A model generated the notes under the pieces. That model saw nothing but the letters and a program-made list of their open reading frames with translations, was not told the origin of the DNA and made no database searches. Position numbers and translations under genes: made by a program. Below, in pieces: positions 18,708 through 27,751 of a DNA stretch of 64,000 nt; positions within the stretch are counted from its first letter, which is position 1, and the number at the start of each line of letters is the position of its first letter. The stretch is from JABMPR01 sp964508765 (GTDB lineage Bacteria; Fidelibacterota; UBA8477; JABMPR01): NCBI GenBank assembly GCA_964508765.1, contig CAZDVD010000011.1, positions 1 through 64,000 on the forward strand. The letters are read 5' to 3'.

Positions 18708-21700
18708 ATGAAGACTGCCAGGAATGGATGGGCACTCAAATCGATGCTCGTCTCAACGATCCTGTTTTTTACCCTTGGTAGCTTGTACGCAGGTACAAGC
18801 GGAAAAATCGCTGGAAGAGTAACAAATGCGGTGACGGGTGAACCCTTGTTCGGTGCCAATGTAATCGTTGATGGTACCAATCTGGGCGCATCAACTGACG
18901 ACGAAGGTGACTATTATATCCTTAGAGTTCCACCTGGTACTTACACGGTGCGAGCCTCGATGATCGGTTTTGATATAGTGGCCCAAACGAATGTTCGTGT
19001 AGAGGTAGATCATACTGTTCCTCTGAACTACAATTTGAACAGTTCAGTAGTTGAGGGAGAAGTTGTGGTGGTAGAGGCAATGCGTGAAGTCATTAAAATG
19101 GACATCTCCTCCAGTCAGACCCGTGTTTCTGCTGAAGATATGCTTTCCGTATCTACTGTTTCAAATATGACAGATTTTCTGAACCTGACATCAGGAGTTC
19201 AGGACATGTCTGTCCGGGGTGGTGGGCTGAATCAGACTGGATTTATGCTGGATGGTCTGGATATGGTGGATAACCGTTCAAATAAACCGGTGATGTCAAT
19301 CAATCTCAGTTCAGTTGAAGAAGTCAGCGTGATAAAAGGTGGCTTTAGCGCTGAATACGGTAATGTGCGATCAGGTCTAATTAGTGTTGTGACAAAAGAA
19401 GGATCAAACCAGAGTTATCACGGTTCTGTTGATATGCGCATGGCCCCAGCCTACCAGAAACACGAAGGTCCCTCTCTGATTGGTCAAGACAATTGGTGGA
19501 CCCGTCCATATCTGGATGAAGACGTTGCTTTTGAAGGGACTGCAAGAGGGGATTGGGAGAGGGATAAGGTATCCCAGAATCAAATATTTTCTGGATGGGA
19601 CAAGATCTCTCGAACTCTGTTGCTAGACGATAACCCTAATAATGACAAAACACCCGAGCAATGCCGCGATATGTTTCTCTGGGAGCATGCTCTTGAAGGT
19701 TCAGGAGAACTTGGACAGACGGAATTGGAATATGCTCATAAGCCAGACTGGAATGGAGAACTCAGTCTGAGCGGTCCAGTTCCTTTGATTGGTAGATTCC
19801 TGGGTGATATGAGTTTCTTTGCCTCTACTCGCAAAGAATTCGAATTATTCGCCACACCGACCCTGGCTGTCGACACCGATTGGAATCCACTTAATGCCTT
19901 CGAATCCATGAACACTCAGGTAAAACTCACCTCGCACCTCTCCAATTCCATGAAACTCAATGTGGACCTGATGTTCAACAGTCTGGAATCATTACTGATG
20001 GAATCCGAAGGGGAGGTACCAACGGATGATGATTTCTTCGACAGTGGGGATAAAATTGTTGGTGGGCTGGAAGGCTGGCGGAATATCCCCTTCAGCGTAG
20101 AGCGTCAGATGATGGGCTTGACCTTTGATCATGTTCTGAGCCCCAGTAGCTACTATTCAGTCAAATTTTCGAAACTGCATATTGAGAACCTCGCAACGCC
20201 AAATCTATTACCTGACAGGGATCTGAACGAAGCAGTGAGATTCGGATCTACCGGAGTCGATGAGCGTCCCTGGGGCGTGATGCGTCCCGGCGCGAATGTC
20301 CAAACTCTTGGTGATGGTATGCTGTATTCTACCGTGGGTTATGGAATTGAGGATTCCTCTCAGGTTACCACATACAATGTCAAGATCGATTATACCAACC
20401 AGGTCAATAAACACAATCAGATCAAGACTGGTGTCATGGTCAATATTGACCAGTTAAAAACAAAGATGCGTACGGATTATGGTGTGATGGAGCTGGGGCT
20501 TGCCGGGAATCAGCGCAGGTCTGAACACGATCCTATGCGGCTCGGTGCCTACATCACTGATCGACTTGAATTCCAGGGTATGATCGCGAATCTGGGTGTC
20601 AGGATGGATTACAGTAATCCTAATACCGATTGGTATGATCTTGAGCTTTACGATGCATGGCTCTCAAAAGATTTCCGTGATGACTTTATTGAAGAAGCTC
20701 CTCGGGCAGCTGCGGAAAAGGGGAAAGTACGATTCAGTCCTCGTTTTGGTATGTCACATCCCATCAGCGAGACATCCAAGATTTACTTCAACTACGGACA
20801 CTTCTACTCTATGCCTATGTCATCAGACATGTATCGCATCGGTACTTTCGAACAGAGTCAGGGTATCACCTACCTGGCGAATCCCAATATTGACCCACCC
20901 AGAACGGTCCAATATGAGGTTGGCTTTGAAACCTCACTCATGGACATGCTGCTCCTGAGTATGGTGGGCTATTACAAGGATGTTTCCAAACAGACGGGTC
21001 AAACCCAGTATATCGGCATCAATGAGGTCGTGAATTACGCTACCGTCAATAACAACAACTATGCGGATACACGTGGATTTGAAGTCACACTGGAAAAACG
21101 TTTTGGCCGTTGGTTCAATACCTGGGTGAATTACAACTACATGGTGGAAACCTCAGGCTATTTTGGTTTTTCTGAATATTACGAGAATCCTCAAGATCAG
21201 GACCGCATGGTAGACCCTAATATAGAGCGTCCAATTGCCCAGCCCTTTGCACGCGGCAATTTCGAGTTCATGACGCCCATTGGATTTGGACCTGAGATAG
21301 CAGGGATTGAACCCGTCGCCGATTGGAATATGAGTTGGCTGGTAACCTGGTCAGCAGGTGATTGGATCACTTGGAATCCGCTGGATATCTACGGTGTTCA
21401 GCAAAATGTTCAGACAAAGGACTTTTGGGGCTGCGATTTGCGTGTAAGTCGCATCATCGACATTGGAAATACCAGCATGACCCTATTTGCTGATGTCGTC
21501 AATGTATTCAATATCCGTCGTCTGAACCTTGATTCATTTTCAAGTGAGGGTCCGGGAAGTGATTACGATAAATATATGCGATCATTGAAGCTGGACTTAT
21601 ACAATGAAGACAAGTACAAGGCTCAAGGCTACGAAGGTGGTACTGACAAACCTGGCGATTTCAGACCTGCTACATTTACGGAGGAAGATGGTTGGGAATT

Positions 21701-21800
21701 CGATACCGATGAGCGTGACTATATCGACATGCCCGATATTGACTCTTTCTGGTTCATGAACCCCAGACATATCTGGCTGGGTTTACGGTTTCAGTTTTGA
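18708..21800 (+). CDS. TonB-dependent outer-membrane receptor
   Basis: A 1030-residue outer-membrane receptor, probably importing oligosaccharides. Signal peptide (1-29, ending LYAG); carboxypeptidase-regulatory-like domain (about 32-115, GKIAGRVTNAVTGEPLFGAN, GTYTVRASMIGF); plug domain (about 125-235, RGGGLNQTGFMLDGLDMVD, IKGGFSAEYGNVRSGLISVV); then a long beta barrel ending in the classic aromatic terminus IWLGLRFQF. AAGGAGGGAAA is an excellent ribosome-binding site before the ATG. It heads a three-gene unit with the 21833 and 24171 genes. No SusD homologue accompanies it, unlike Bacteroidota loci, so a different surface partner must be used; the 21833 protein is the obvious candidate. Confidence 0.92.
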   Translation: MKTARNGWALKSMLVSTILFFTLGSLYAGTSGKIAGRVTNAVTGEPLFGANVIVDGTNLGASTDDEGDYYILRVPPGTYTVRASMIGFDIVAQTNVRVEVDHTVPLNYNLNSSVVEGEVVVVEAMREVIKMDISSSQTRVSAEDMLSVSTVSNMTDFLNLTSGVQDMSVRGGGLNQTGFMLDGLDMVDNRSNKPVMSINLSSVEEVSVIKGGFSAEYGNVRSGLISVVTKEGSNQSYHGSVDMRMAPAYQKHEGPSLIGQDNWWTRPYLDEDVAFEGTARGDWERDKVSQNQIFSGWDKISRTLLLDDNPNNDKTPEQCRDMFLWEHALEGSGELGQTELEYAHKPDWNGELSLSGPVPLIGRFLGDMSFFASTRKEFELFATPTLAVDTDWNPLNAFESMNTQVKLTSHLSNSMKLNVDLMFNSLESLLMESEGEVPTDDDFFDSGDKIVGGLEGWRNIPFSVERQMMGLTFDHVLSPSSYYSVKFSKLHIENLATPNLLPDRDLNEAVRFGSTGVDERPWGVMRPGANVQTLGDGMLYSTVGYGIEDSSQVTTYNVKIDYTNQVNKHNQIKTGVMVNIDQLKTKMRTDYGVMELGLAGNQRRSEHDPMRLGAYITDRLEFQGMIANLGVRMDYSNPNTDWYDLELYDAWLSKDFRDDFIEEAPRAAAEKGKVRFSPRFGMSHPISETSKIYFNYGHFYSMPMSSDMYRIGTFEQSQGITYLANPNIDPPRTVQYEVGFETSLMDMLLLSMVGYYKDVSKQTGQTQYIGINEVVNYATVNNNNYADTRGFEVTLEKRFGRWFNTWVNYNYMVETSGYFGFSEYYENPQDQDRMVDPNIERPIAQPFARGNFEFMTPIGFGPEIAGIEPVADWNMSWLVTWSAGDWITWNPLDIYGVQQNVQTKDFWGCDLRVSRIIDIGNTSMTLFADVVNVFNIRRLNLDSFSSEGPGSDYDKYMRSLKLDLYNEDKYKAQGYEGGTDKPGDFRPATFTEEDGWEFDTDERDYIDMPDIDSFWFMNPRHIWLGLRFQF

Positions 21801-21832
21801 AAACGATTTTGTTGAATACGAGGAATATGAAT

Positions 21833-24097
21833 ATGAATAATCGAACATCCTCTCGTAAAGCTTTTTGGGTGTTGTCTTTGCTGCTGTTCACAACCCTGGC
21901 TATGCAGGCGGCTGATATCAAGTGGTTGCGCTATGGCTCCTATCATGCTAAGGTTGCATCTACGGGTGATATGGGTGAAGGTGGTTTAGGCTGGGATCAA
22001 AGTGGTTATTTCCCCTTTAACGGTTTTGGTACCTATGAGTACGACTATGGGGACGGACCTGCATTTTCAAGTCATGCATGGTATCTCATTGCCAGGAACT
22101 GGGCGGATACAGAGGGCACCAGCTGGCCAATTAAAATGACAGGATGCGGGCAGTGGTTCTCAGATGAGGACTACACCGTTATGCCTGTCGAAGATGACGA
22201 AGGTGTCCAAATCCGCCAATACGTCCGTTACACACCTCCGACAGTCATCGTGGATGGCACTATCGTAAGCGAAACTTTTCCGTTCGATGATGCCGACCAT
22301 CTTGATGAAGATGGTAGAATTCCTGGAACAGCCTATGCCATGCTGGAATCCTGGGCCCGAACGGATATGGGTGTCGACCTGCATCAGAAAGTATATACCT
22401 GGGCTCACGATGTGCATGATGACTATCTCGTTTATGATTGGACATTCATCAATACCGGGAACATTGATCGTGACGATGAGATAGAGCTTCCGGGGCAAAA
22501 CCTGGACAGCCTGTTCTTTTTTCGTCAGGAGCGCGGTCACTTTGAAGAAATGTGGTCTAGTGCCTATGGGGAAAGTCCCGGTGACAGTCTGCGGATCGTG
22601 TATGCTTATCCAACAACTTCACTTACCTCAACCTATGATGTCTTTGGAGCTCCCGATGAACCCGCAACTGGATTTCTCACATCTCCAATCGCAGTCGGTT
22701 GCGCCTTGTTGCGTATTCCAAAATCTGCCAGCGATCCTTCGGATTGGGAAGCTCAACCGAATATGTGGGCTACGGTAAACTGTGATTTGCCACCATTTCT
22801 CATGGCTCCTACGAATATGGCTGAGACTGATTGGCAGCTGGCTTATGAGGCCTGTCGCGATGGCTATGCCAACTATCAGGGGGGATGGACATTACCGGAG
22901 ATGGCCGGTCAATATCCCGGTATGCATAAAAGTGAACGCTACGATGAGCAGGGCTATCTGCACCCATTTGACCATCCGGATCCCATTGCCACGTTTGCTC
23001 ATAACTGGGCCGCTGGACCCTATAGTCTTCCATTTGGTGACACATTGCGCTTTGTCATCGTTTTTTCCTATGGTAGCCTATCCCCGGAAAAAGCCTGGGA
23101 GGTCGGAACGGATTGGCATAACGGTGAAGCCGCAACGAATTATCCAGCGTCAATGTTCCCCACAGGCGACTACGAATCATATCTACCTCCACAATTCAGC
23201 TCTATCAGCACCGTATCGAACGATAATGACCTGGCTAAAGACGCCATGGTGTTCTCGGCCAGAGATAGTCTCTTCAGGAATGCCGCTTTTGCGAAGTGGA
23301 ATGAAGCAAACGACTGGGATGCTCCGATACCGCCTGCAGCTCCCTCAGTAACGGTCACCTCAGGTTCAAACTATATCCGTGTCGAATGGGGCGATGAATC
23401 TGAAACCATCGAGCCGGATAATGCTGATTTTGCCGGATATCGGATCTATCGGTCAGAAGGAAATCCGGATCCTATGTTGGAAAATGAATCCCTCATCGGG
23501 TCCTGGGAACTGATCTATGAATGTGGTGCCGGTACCGCCAATACACTGACTCACTCCTATGACGATGTAAGCGCGGTAAGAGGAACGGCCTGCTATTACT
23601 ATGTCGGGGCTTTTGATGACGGATCAATGAATGGTCCAGATGCTTTTGATCCCATGGGTGGCAAACCCCTGGAAAGCAGCAAGTATATGAATCGAACAAC
23701 CCTGCCTGCCAATCTTACGCGGGCTCCTGGAAGCGATCTAGCTGACGTACGTATCGTTCCTAATCCCTTTAACTTTGGTGCGCGCGCAATCCAATTCCCA
23801 GGTGAGAATAACAAGATCATGTTCTACGATATTCCTCCTTACTGTCAGATCAAGATCTTCAGTGAAAGTGGTGACCTGATCAAGACTATTGATCATGATA
23901 ATGGCTCTGGAGACCAGGTCTGGGGAATTGTGGAAGAAGCTAATTCCCACTCCACATCAAATACTGGACAGTTGATCGTGAGTGGTATCTATATCGCTTT
24001 TATCGAAGTTACACAGGATTATACAGATCCATCTTCGGGGACGAGGTTGTTTAAAAAGGGTGAATCCACGACCGCAAAATTTGTTGTGGTTAGGTAG
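21833..24097 (+). CDS. Exported protein with Fn3 and sorting-like C-terminus, TonB receptor partner
   Basis: A 754-residue exported protein of a type found beside TonB receptors in this kind of genome; I know no assigned function. Signal peptide (about 1-27, ending MQAAD); a large N-terminal region rich in Trp, Tyr and Asp (IKWLRYGSYHAKVASTGD, GQWFSDEDYTVMPVEDDEG); an Fn3-like domain at about 500-610 (VTVTSGSNYIRVEWGDESE, YRIYRSEGNPD); and a C-terminal region with VRIVPNPFN and a final strand resembling sorting domains. I choose ATG 21833 because ACGAGGA lies eight bases upstream; a TTG at 21797 overlapping the receptor stop would add 12 residues before the signal. Its position between receptor and PorV-like gene suggests a surface glycan-binding role analogous to SusD, which is inference. 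Confidence 0.65.
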   Translation: MNNRTSSRKAFWVLSLLLFTTLAMQAADIKWLRYGSYHAKVASTGDMGEGGLGWDQSGYFPFNGFGTYEYDYGDGPAFSSHAWYLIARNWADTEGTSWPIKMTGCGQWFSDEDYTVMPVEDDEGVQIRQYVRYTPPTVIVDGTIVSETFPFDDADHLDEDGRIPGTAYAMLESWARTDMGVDLHQKVYTWAHDVHDDYLVYDWTFINTGNIDRDDEIELPGQNLDSLFFFRQERGHFEEMWSSAYGESPGDSLRIVYAYPTTSLTSTYDVFGAPDEPATGFLTSPIAVGCALLRIPKSASDPSDWEAQPNMWATVNCDLPPFLMAPTNMAETDWQLAYEACRDGYANYQGGWTLPEMAGQYPGMHKSERYDEQGYLHPFDHPDPIATFAHNWAAGPYSLPFGDTLRFVIVFSYGSLSPEKAWEVGTDWHNGEAATNYPASMFPTGDYESYLPPQFSSISTVSNDNDLAKDAMVFSARDSLFRNAAFAKWNEANDWDAPIPPAAPSVTVTSGSNYIRVEWGDESETIEPDNADFAGYRIYRSEGNPDPMLENESLIGSWELIYECGAGTANTLTHSYDDVSAVRGTACYYYVGAFDDGSMNGPDAFDPMGGKPLESSKYMNRTTLPANLTRAPGSDLADVRIVPNPFNFGARAIQFPGENNKIMFYDIPPYCQIKIFSESGDLIKTIDHDNGSGDQVWGIVEEANSHSTSNTGQLIVSGIYIAFIEVTQDYTDPSSGTRLFKKGESTTAKFVVVR

Positions 24098-24170
24098 GGG
24101 GTTGATCATGATGAAACCACTACACAATCCGGACAAGACACAGGATTCAGGTTCTTGGAGGACCTTTACA

Positions 24171-25157
24171 ATGAGATCACATTTTTCGAAAGTGGCCATC
24201 GTACTGCTACTCTGCGTAATGCTGGTACCGGTTCAGGCTCAGATCAAGAAAGTAGGCCAAACAGGCCTCCAGTTTCTCAAGATCGAGATGGCACCCCGCT
24301 CAGCTGCAATGGGTGGTGCTGCCACCCTGACTGGGGATGATGCAACTGCCATGTTTTCCAATCCGGCTGGATTAGCCCTGGGAGAGGAACGTATCGATGT
24401 GTTCGCAGGTTATGTACCCTGGTTTGCTGATATTACCTATAATGCCATCGCAGCAAAAGTGAGCTTTGGTAAGATTGGTACTTTTGGTGTGCACTACATT
24501 GGTGCTGATTATGGCGATGATATGATCGGCACCCGTTACGCCAATACTGAATCCGGCTTCATTGAAACCGGAAATGTTGAAGTGGGTGCTTATGCCATGG
24601 GTCTATCCTATGCCCGGTCGCTCACTGATAAGTTCAGTATCGGTGTTCAAGCAAAACAGACCTACCAGCATCTTGGTGAGAATCTCATGGCCGACAGCAC
24701 CCTTGAGGAGAACGAAGTATCAGGAATGGCTTTTGACTTCGGTACCATATTTGTTCCCGGATATAAGAGTCTACGCTTTGGAATGAGTATCCGAAATTTC
24801 GCAGCCGATTACAAATACCAGGACGAGAGTTTCTCCTTACCCCTGGAATTCAGGATGGGATTAGCGATGGACGTTTTGGATTTCCTGGGCGAACACGCCA
24901 ATCCGCTCTTGGTAGAAATCGATGTCGTCCATCCTCGGGATTATACGGAACGCCTCAATATCGGAGCTGAATACCTCCTCAATGGGATGTTCGCCTTCCG
25001 GGCAGGCTATCGCTTCAATTATGACATTGAAGGACTCACATTTGGCGTGGGAACTAACCTGGACATTGGTCCAACCAAAGTTCGTGTTGACTATGCTTGG
25101 GCAGATATGGGAGTCTTTAATATGACCAACCGTATTGCGGTCGGCTTTTCATTCTGA
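24171..25157 (+). CDS. PorV/PorQ-family outer-membrane barrel protein
   Basis: A 328-residue predicted outer-membrane barrel of the PorV/PorQ type, related to FadL-like channels and to the T9SS shuttle protein PorV. Signal peptide (1-22, ending VQAQ), then the family start KVGQTGLQFLKIEMAPRSA and AAMGGAATLTGDDATAMFSN with NPAGLAL, followed by repeated amphipathic strands and a terminal aromatic strand NRIAVGFSF. TTGGAGGA eight bases before ATG 24171 decides the start; upstream in-frame ATGs at 24108 and 24111 would put a long tail before the signal. It completes the receptor unit and could help export or anchor the sorting-domain enzymes of this region. Confidence 0.85.
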   Translation: MRSHFSKVAIVLLLCVMLVPVQAQIKKVGQTGLQFLKIEMAPRSAAMGGAATLTGDDATAMFSNPAGLALGEERIDVFAGYVPWFADITYNAIAAKVSFGKIGTFGVHYIGADYGDDMIGTRYANTESGFIETGNVEVGAYAMGLSYARSLTDKFSIGVQAKQTYQHLGENLMADSTLEENEVSGMAFDFGTIFVPGYKSLRFGMSIRNFAADYKYQDESFSLPLEFRMGLAMDVLDFLGEHANPLLVEIDVVHPRDYTERLNIGAEYLLNGMFAFRAGYRFNYDIEGLTFGVGTNLDIGPTKVRVDYAWADMGVFNMTNRIAVGFSF

Positions 25158-25193
25158 TAGTCCAAATCAGATAGGATATCCGCTGGTATTTCA

Positions 25194-26214
25194 ATGCAAA
25201 AAATAATTATTAACGGTATTAGTTCAGCCGAATTGGTAGAGGTACAGACACCTGAGCCAGTTAAAGACTGGGCTTTGGTCAAGATCAACGCCGCCCCCAT
25301 GTGTACGGAGTACAAGCTCTACCGCGATGGTGAGATCTCCGCTTATCTCGGTCACGAGGCTGCCGGAGAAGTTGTTGCTGTGGATACCTCAAACAAAGTA
25401 GCTGTCGGGGATCGTGTCGTGGTCATGCCGCAATATCCCTGTGGTGAGTGCGAGTTGTGTCAGGCAGATGAATACATCCACTGCCAGAATATTATCGATC
25501 TGAAGGCGTTTACGGGGCATCCTGAAGGATCTGCCACCTATGCTCAGTATTTGATCAAACCTGAAACACTTCTCCCAGTGATCCCGGAAAAGTATGAGCT
25601 ATGATCATGCCAGTATGCTGTGTTGCGGTCTGGGACCGACATTCGGCGCACTGCAGCGTATGGAGGTGAGCGCTGAAGAAACTATACTTATCACCGGTAT
25701 GGGGCCAGTAGGATTAGGGGGAGTCATTAATACGGTTCATCGTGGTGCAAGAGTCATTGCCACAGCACATAACGAATACCGGGCTGAATTGGCCAGGACA
25801 CTTGGTGCAGAGGTCATCATCGATGATTCCAGTGATGATACTTTGAAGAAAAAAAAAGAACTCACACATGGTCTTGGTGTGGATGCCGCAATCGAAAGTG
25901 CAGGTGCTACAGAGGCTCAACAACTATGCCTGAACGCTGTGCGTAGAAATGGCCAGGTCGCCTTTGTAGGGGAATCAGGGGATGTCACTGTAAAGATCAG
26001 TGATCAACTCATCCGCAATGGACTACATCTCCATGGTGTCTGGCATTACAATTTAAATGATGTCCCGGCCCTTTTTGATGTGGCAATCAAATGTGCCGAT
26101 AAATTAGATCAGCTCATTACCCATACCTTCCCCCTGGCAAATGTCATCGATGCCTGGGAGCTTCAACTCTCCCGACAATGTGGCAAAGTGATCCTCCACC
26201 CCTGGAAGAATTGA
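25194..26214 (+). pseudogene. Zinc alcohol/sorbitol dehydrogenase, frameshifted
   Basis: Medium-chain zinc-dependent alcohol dehydrogenase split by a one-base frameshift. The N-terminal half (25194-25604) has the catalytic-zinc region APMCTEYKLY, GHEAAGEVVAV and the structural-zinc cysteines CGECELCQADEYIHC. The C-terminal half, in the +1 frame from about 25594, has ASMLCCGLGPTFGAL, the NAD(P)-binding loop GMGPVGLGG and a normal C-terminus. Removing a single T at about 25593 restores an uninterrupted join IPEK-MSYDHA. An internal re-start at ATG 25594 is possible but the two halves would be separate chains. It lies directly downstream of the PorV-like gene. A sugar alcohol or aldose substrate is likely by context. 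A sequencing error would look the same. Confidence 0.85.
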
Positions 26215-26222
26215 AGTCAATA

Positions 26223-26312
26223 TCGGAGGCAGGTTTGACTATCAGGACGCCAGAAAAGAAACCCTGTGATCATGCTTATGTATTCAAGATACAGCGAAAT
26301 CCTGATCTCTAA
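26223..26312 (+). pseudogene. 3' remnant of a GH29 fucosidase gene
   Basis: Nine bases after the dehydrogenase stop, the frame starting at 26223 reads SEAGLTIRTPEKKPCDHAYV followed by FKIQRNPDL and a stop. It aligns with the extreme C-terminus of the GH29 enzyme at 85-1809 (GLVVKTPDIKPCEHAFVLKI). Only this tail remains; no catalytic domain is present upstream, where the dehydrogenase occupies the sequence. It marks a lost fucosidase gene whose upstream part was removed by a deletion ending here. The rest of the gap to 26371 has nothing recognisable. Confidence 0.75.
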
Positions 26313-26371
26313 CGATAGCAGTCAGATCAGTCTACACATGGAAACAAAACGCTAGAAATGGAGATAGAAAC

Positions 26372-27718
26372 TTGAAACCTAAACTCATTACCGCCACTTT
26401 TGTAGCCGCTCTTGGGGGCTTACTATTTGGTTTTGACACTGCTGTTATCTCTGGAACTACCCATTGGTTAACGGATGTATTTAATCTTTCATCCTTCTGG
26501 TTGGGCTTCACCGTCGCCAGTGCTCTCATAGGTACCATCATCGGTTCAATTATTGTTGGTAAACCTGCTGATCAACATGGTCGACGGAATATTCTGTTCG
26601 TGCTGGCAGTCTTGTATTTCGTTTCAGCGCTAGGTTCTGCCTTTGCCTGGGACTGGATCTCATTTCTATTTTTCCGTATCATTGGTGGACTCGCTGTGGG
26701 GGGTGCCTCGGTAGTCTCACCATTGTATATCGCTGAAATCGCCCCAGCTCGGGTCCGCGGTCGACTCGTGGCGGTAACACAATTCAATATTGTTCTCGGA
26801 ATTCTGCTGGCCTTCTTCTCGAATTATCTCATTGCTGGCTTTGATCTCGGACAAATCGAATGGCGCTGGATGTTTGGTGTAGAGGCCATTCCAGCAATTG
26901 CTTTCTTTATGCTTCTTTTCCACATCCCATTCAGCCCCCGCTGGCTAGTAGCAAAAGGCAGGATTGAAGAAGCCAAAGCGGTACTTGAGATCTGCGGAAC
27001 AGACACAGGCAATGTAGAGGAAGAGATCGGGGAGATCCTATCGTCCCTCGATCTTGAACGCCACAGTCTGTACGAACCATTTTTTACACGCAAGTATATG
27101 AAGCCGATCCTCCTGGCAGTGGCAATCGCTATGTTCAACCAGCTTTCCGGGATCAATGCACTCATGTATTATGCACCCCATATATTCAAGATGGCCGGTG
27201 CAGCGTCAGGATCAGCTCTATTGCAGACAGTTGCGGTAGGTGGAACAAATCTACTTATGACCATGCTAGCCCTCACAGTCATTGATCATTTTGGTCGGAA
27301 AAAACTCATGCTTGTGGGGTCAATTGGCTACATCATCAGTTTGTCCATGACTGCCTGGGCATTTTACACCTATGGCACAGAGTTCAATGCTGCCGGGAGT
27401 ATGGTGATCCTTATCAGTCTGCTGGTGTTTATCGCCTCCCATGCTTTTGGACAGGGTGCCGTGATCTGGGTCTTCATCAGTGAGATCTTCCCCAATCGCG
27501 TCCGTGCAAGAGGTCAGGCTTTAGGAAGTTTCACTCATTGGTTCATGGCTGCACTCATTTCCTGGACCTTTCCCATGATCGCCGCTAAATCCGGTGGCCA
27601 CACCTTCGCTTTTTATGGGATTTGCATGGTAGCGCAATTGTTCTGGGTTCTATTGATCATGCCGGAGACCATGGGGATCACTCTGGAGAAGATCCAGAAA
27701 AAATTTGGGATCGAATAA
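26372..27718 (+). CDS. MFS sugar porter (sugar:H+ symporter)
   Basis: Inner-membrane sugar transporter of the major facilitator superfamily, sugar porter branch (XylE/GalP/AraE type), with about 12 membrane segments in 448 residues. Visible signatures: GGLLFGFDTAVISG in helix 1, ADQHGRRN in loop 2-3, RIIGGLAVGGASVVSPLYIAE, RGRLVAVTQFNI, QLSGINALMYYAP in helix 7, DHFGRKK, and the terminal PETMG in place of PETKG. The start is TTG with GGAGA about ten bases upstream. It is followed closely by the GH32 gene, so fructose, glucose or a pentose released in the periplasm is a reasonable cargo. The exact sugar is not determinable. Confidence 0.92.
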   Translation: MKPKLITATFVAALGGLLFGFDTAVISGTTHWLTDVFNLSSFWLGFTVASALIGTIIGSIIVGKPADQHGRRNILFVLAVLYFVSALGSAFAWDWISFLFFRIIGGLAVGGASVVSPLYIAEIAPARVRGRLVAVTQFNIVLGILLAFFSNYLIAGFDLGQIEWRWMFGVEAIPAIAFFMLLFHIPFSPRWLVAKGRIEEAKAVLEICGTDTGNVEEEIGEILSSLDLERHSLYEPFFTRKYMKPILLAVAIAMFNQLSGINALMYYAPHIFKMAGAASGSALLQTVAVGGTNLLMTMLALTVIDHFGRKKLMLVGSIGYIISLSMTAWAFYTYGTEFNAAGSMVILISLLVFIASHAFGQGAVIWVFISEIFPNRVRARGQALGSFTHWFMAALISWTFPMIAAKSGGHTFAFYGICMVAQLFWVLLIMPETMGITLEKIQKKFGIE

Positions 27719-27751
27719 TTTGAATGAATTTAATTTTCAGGAGAAAGCATC

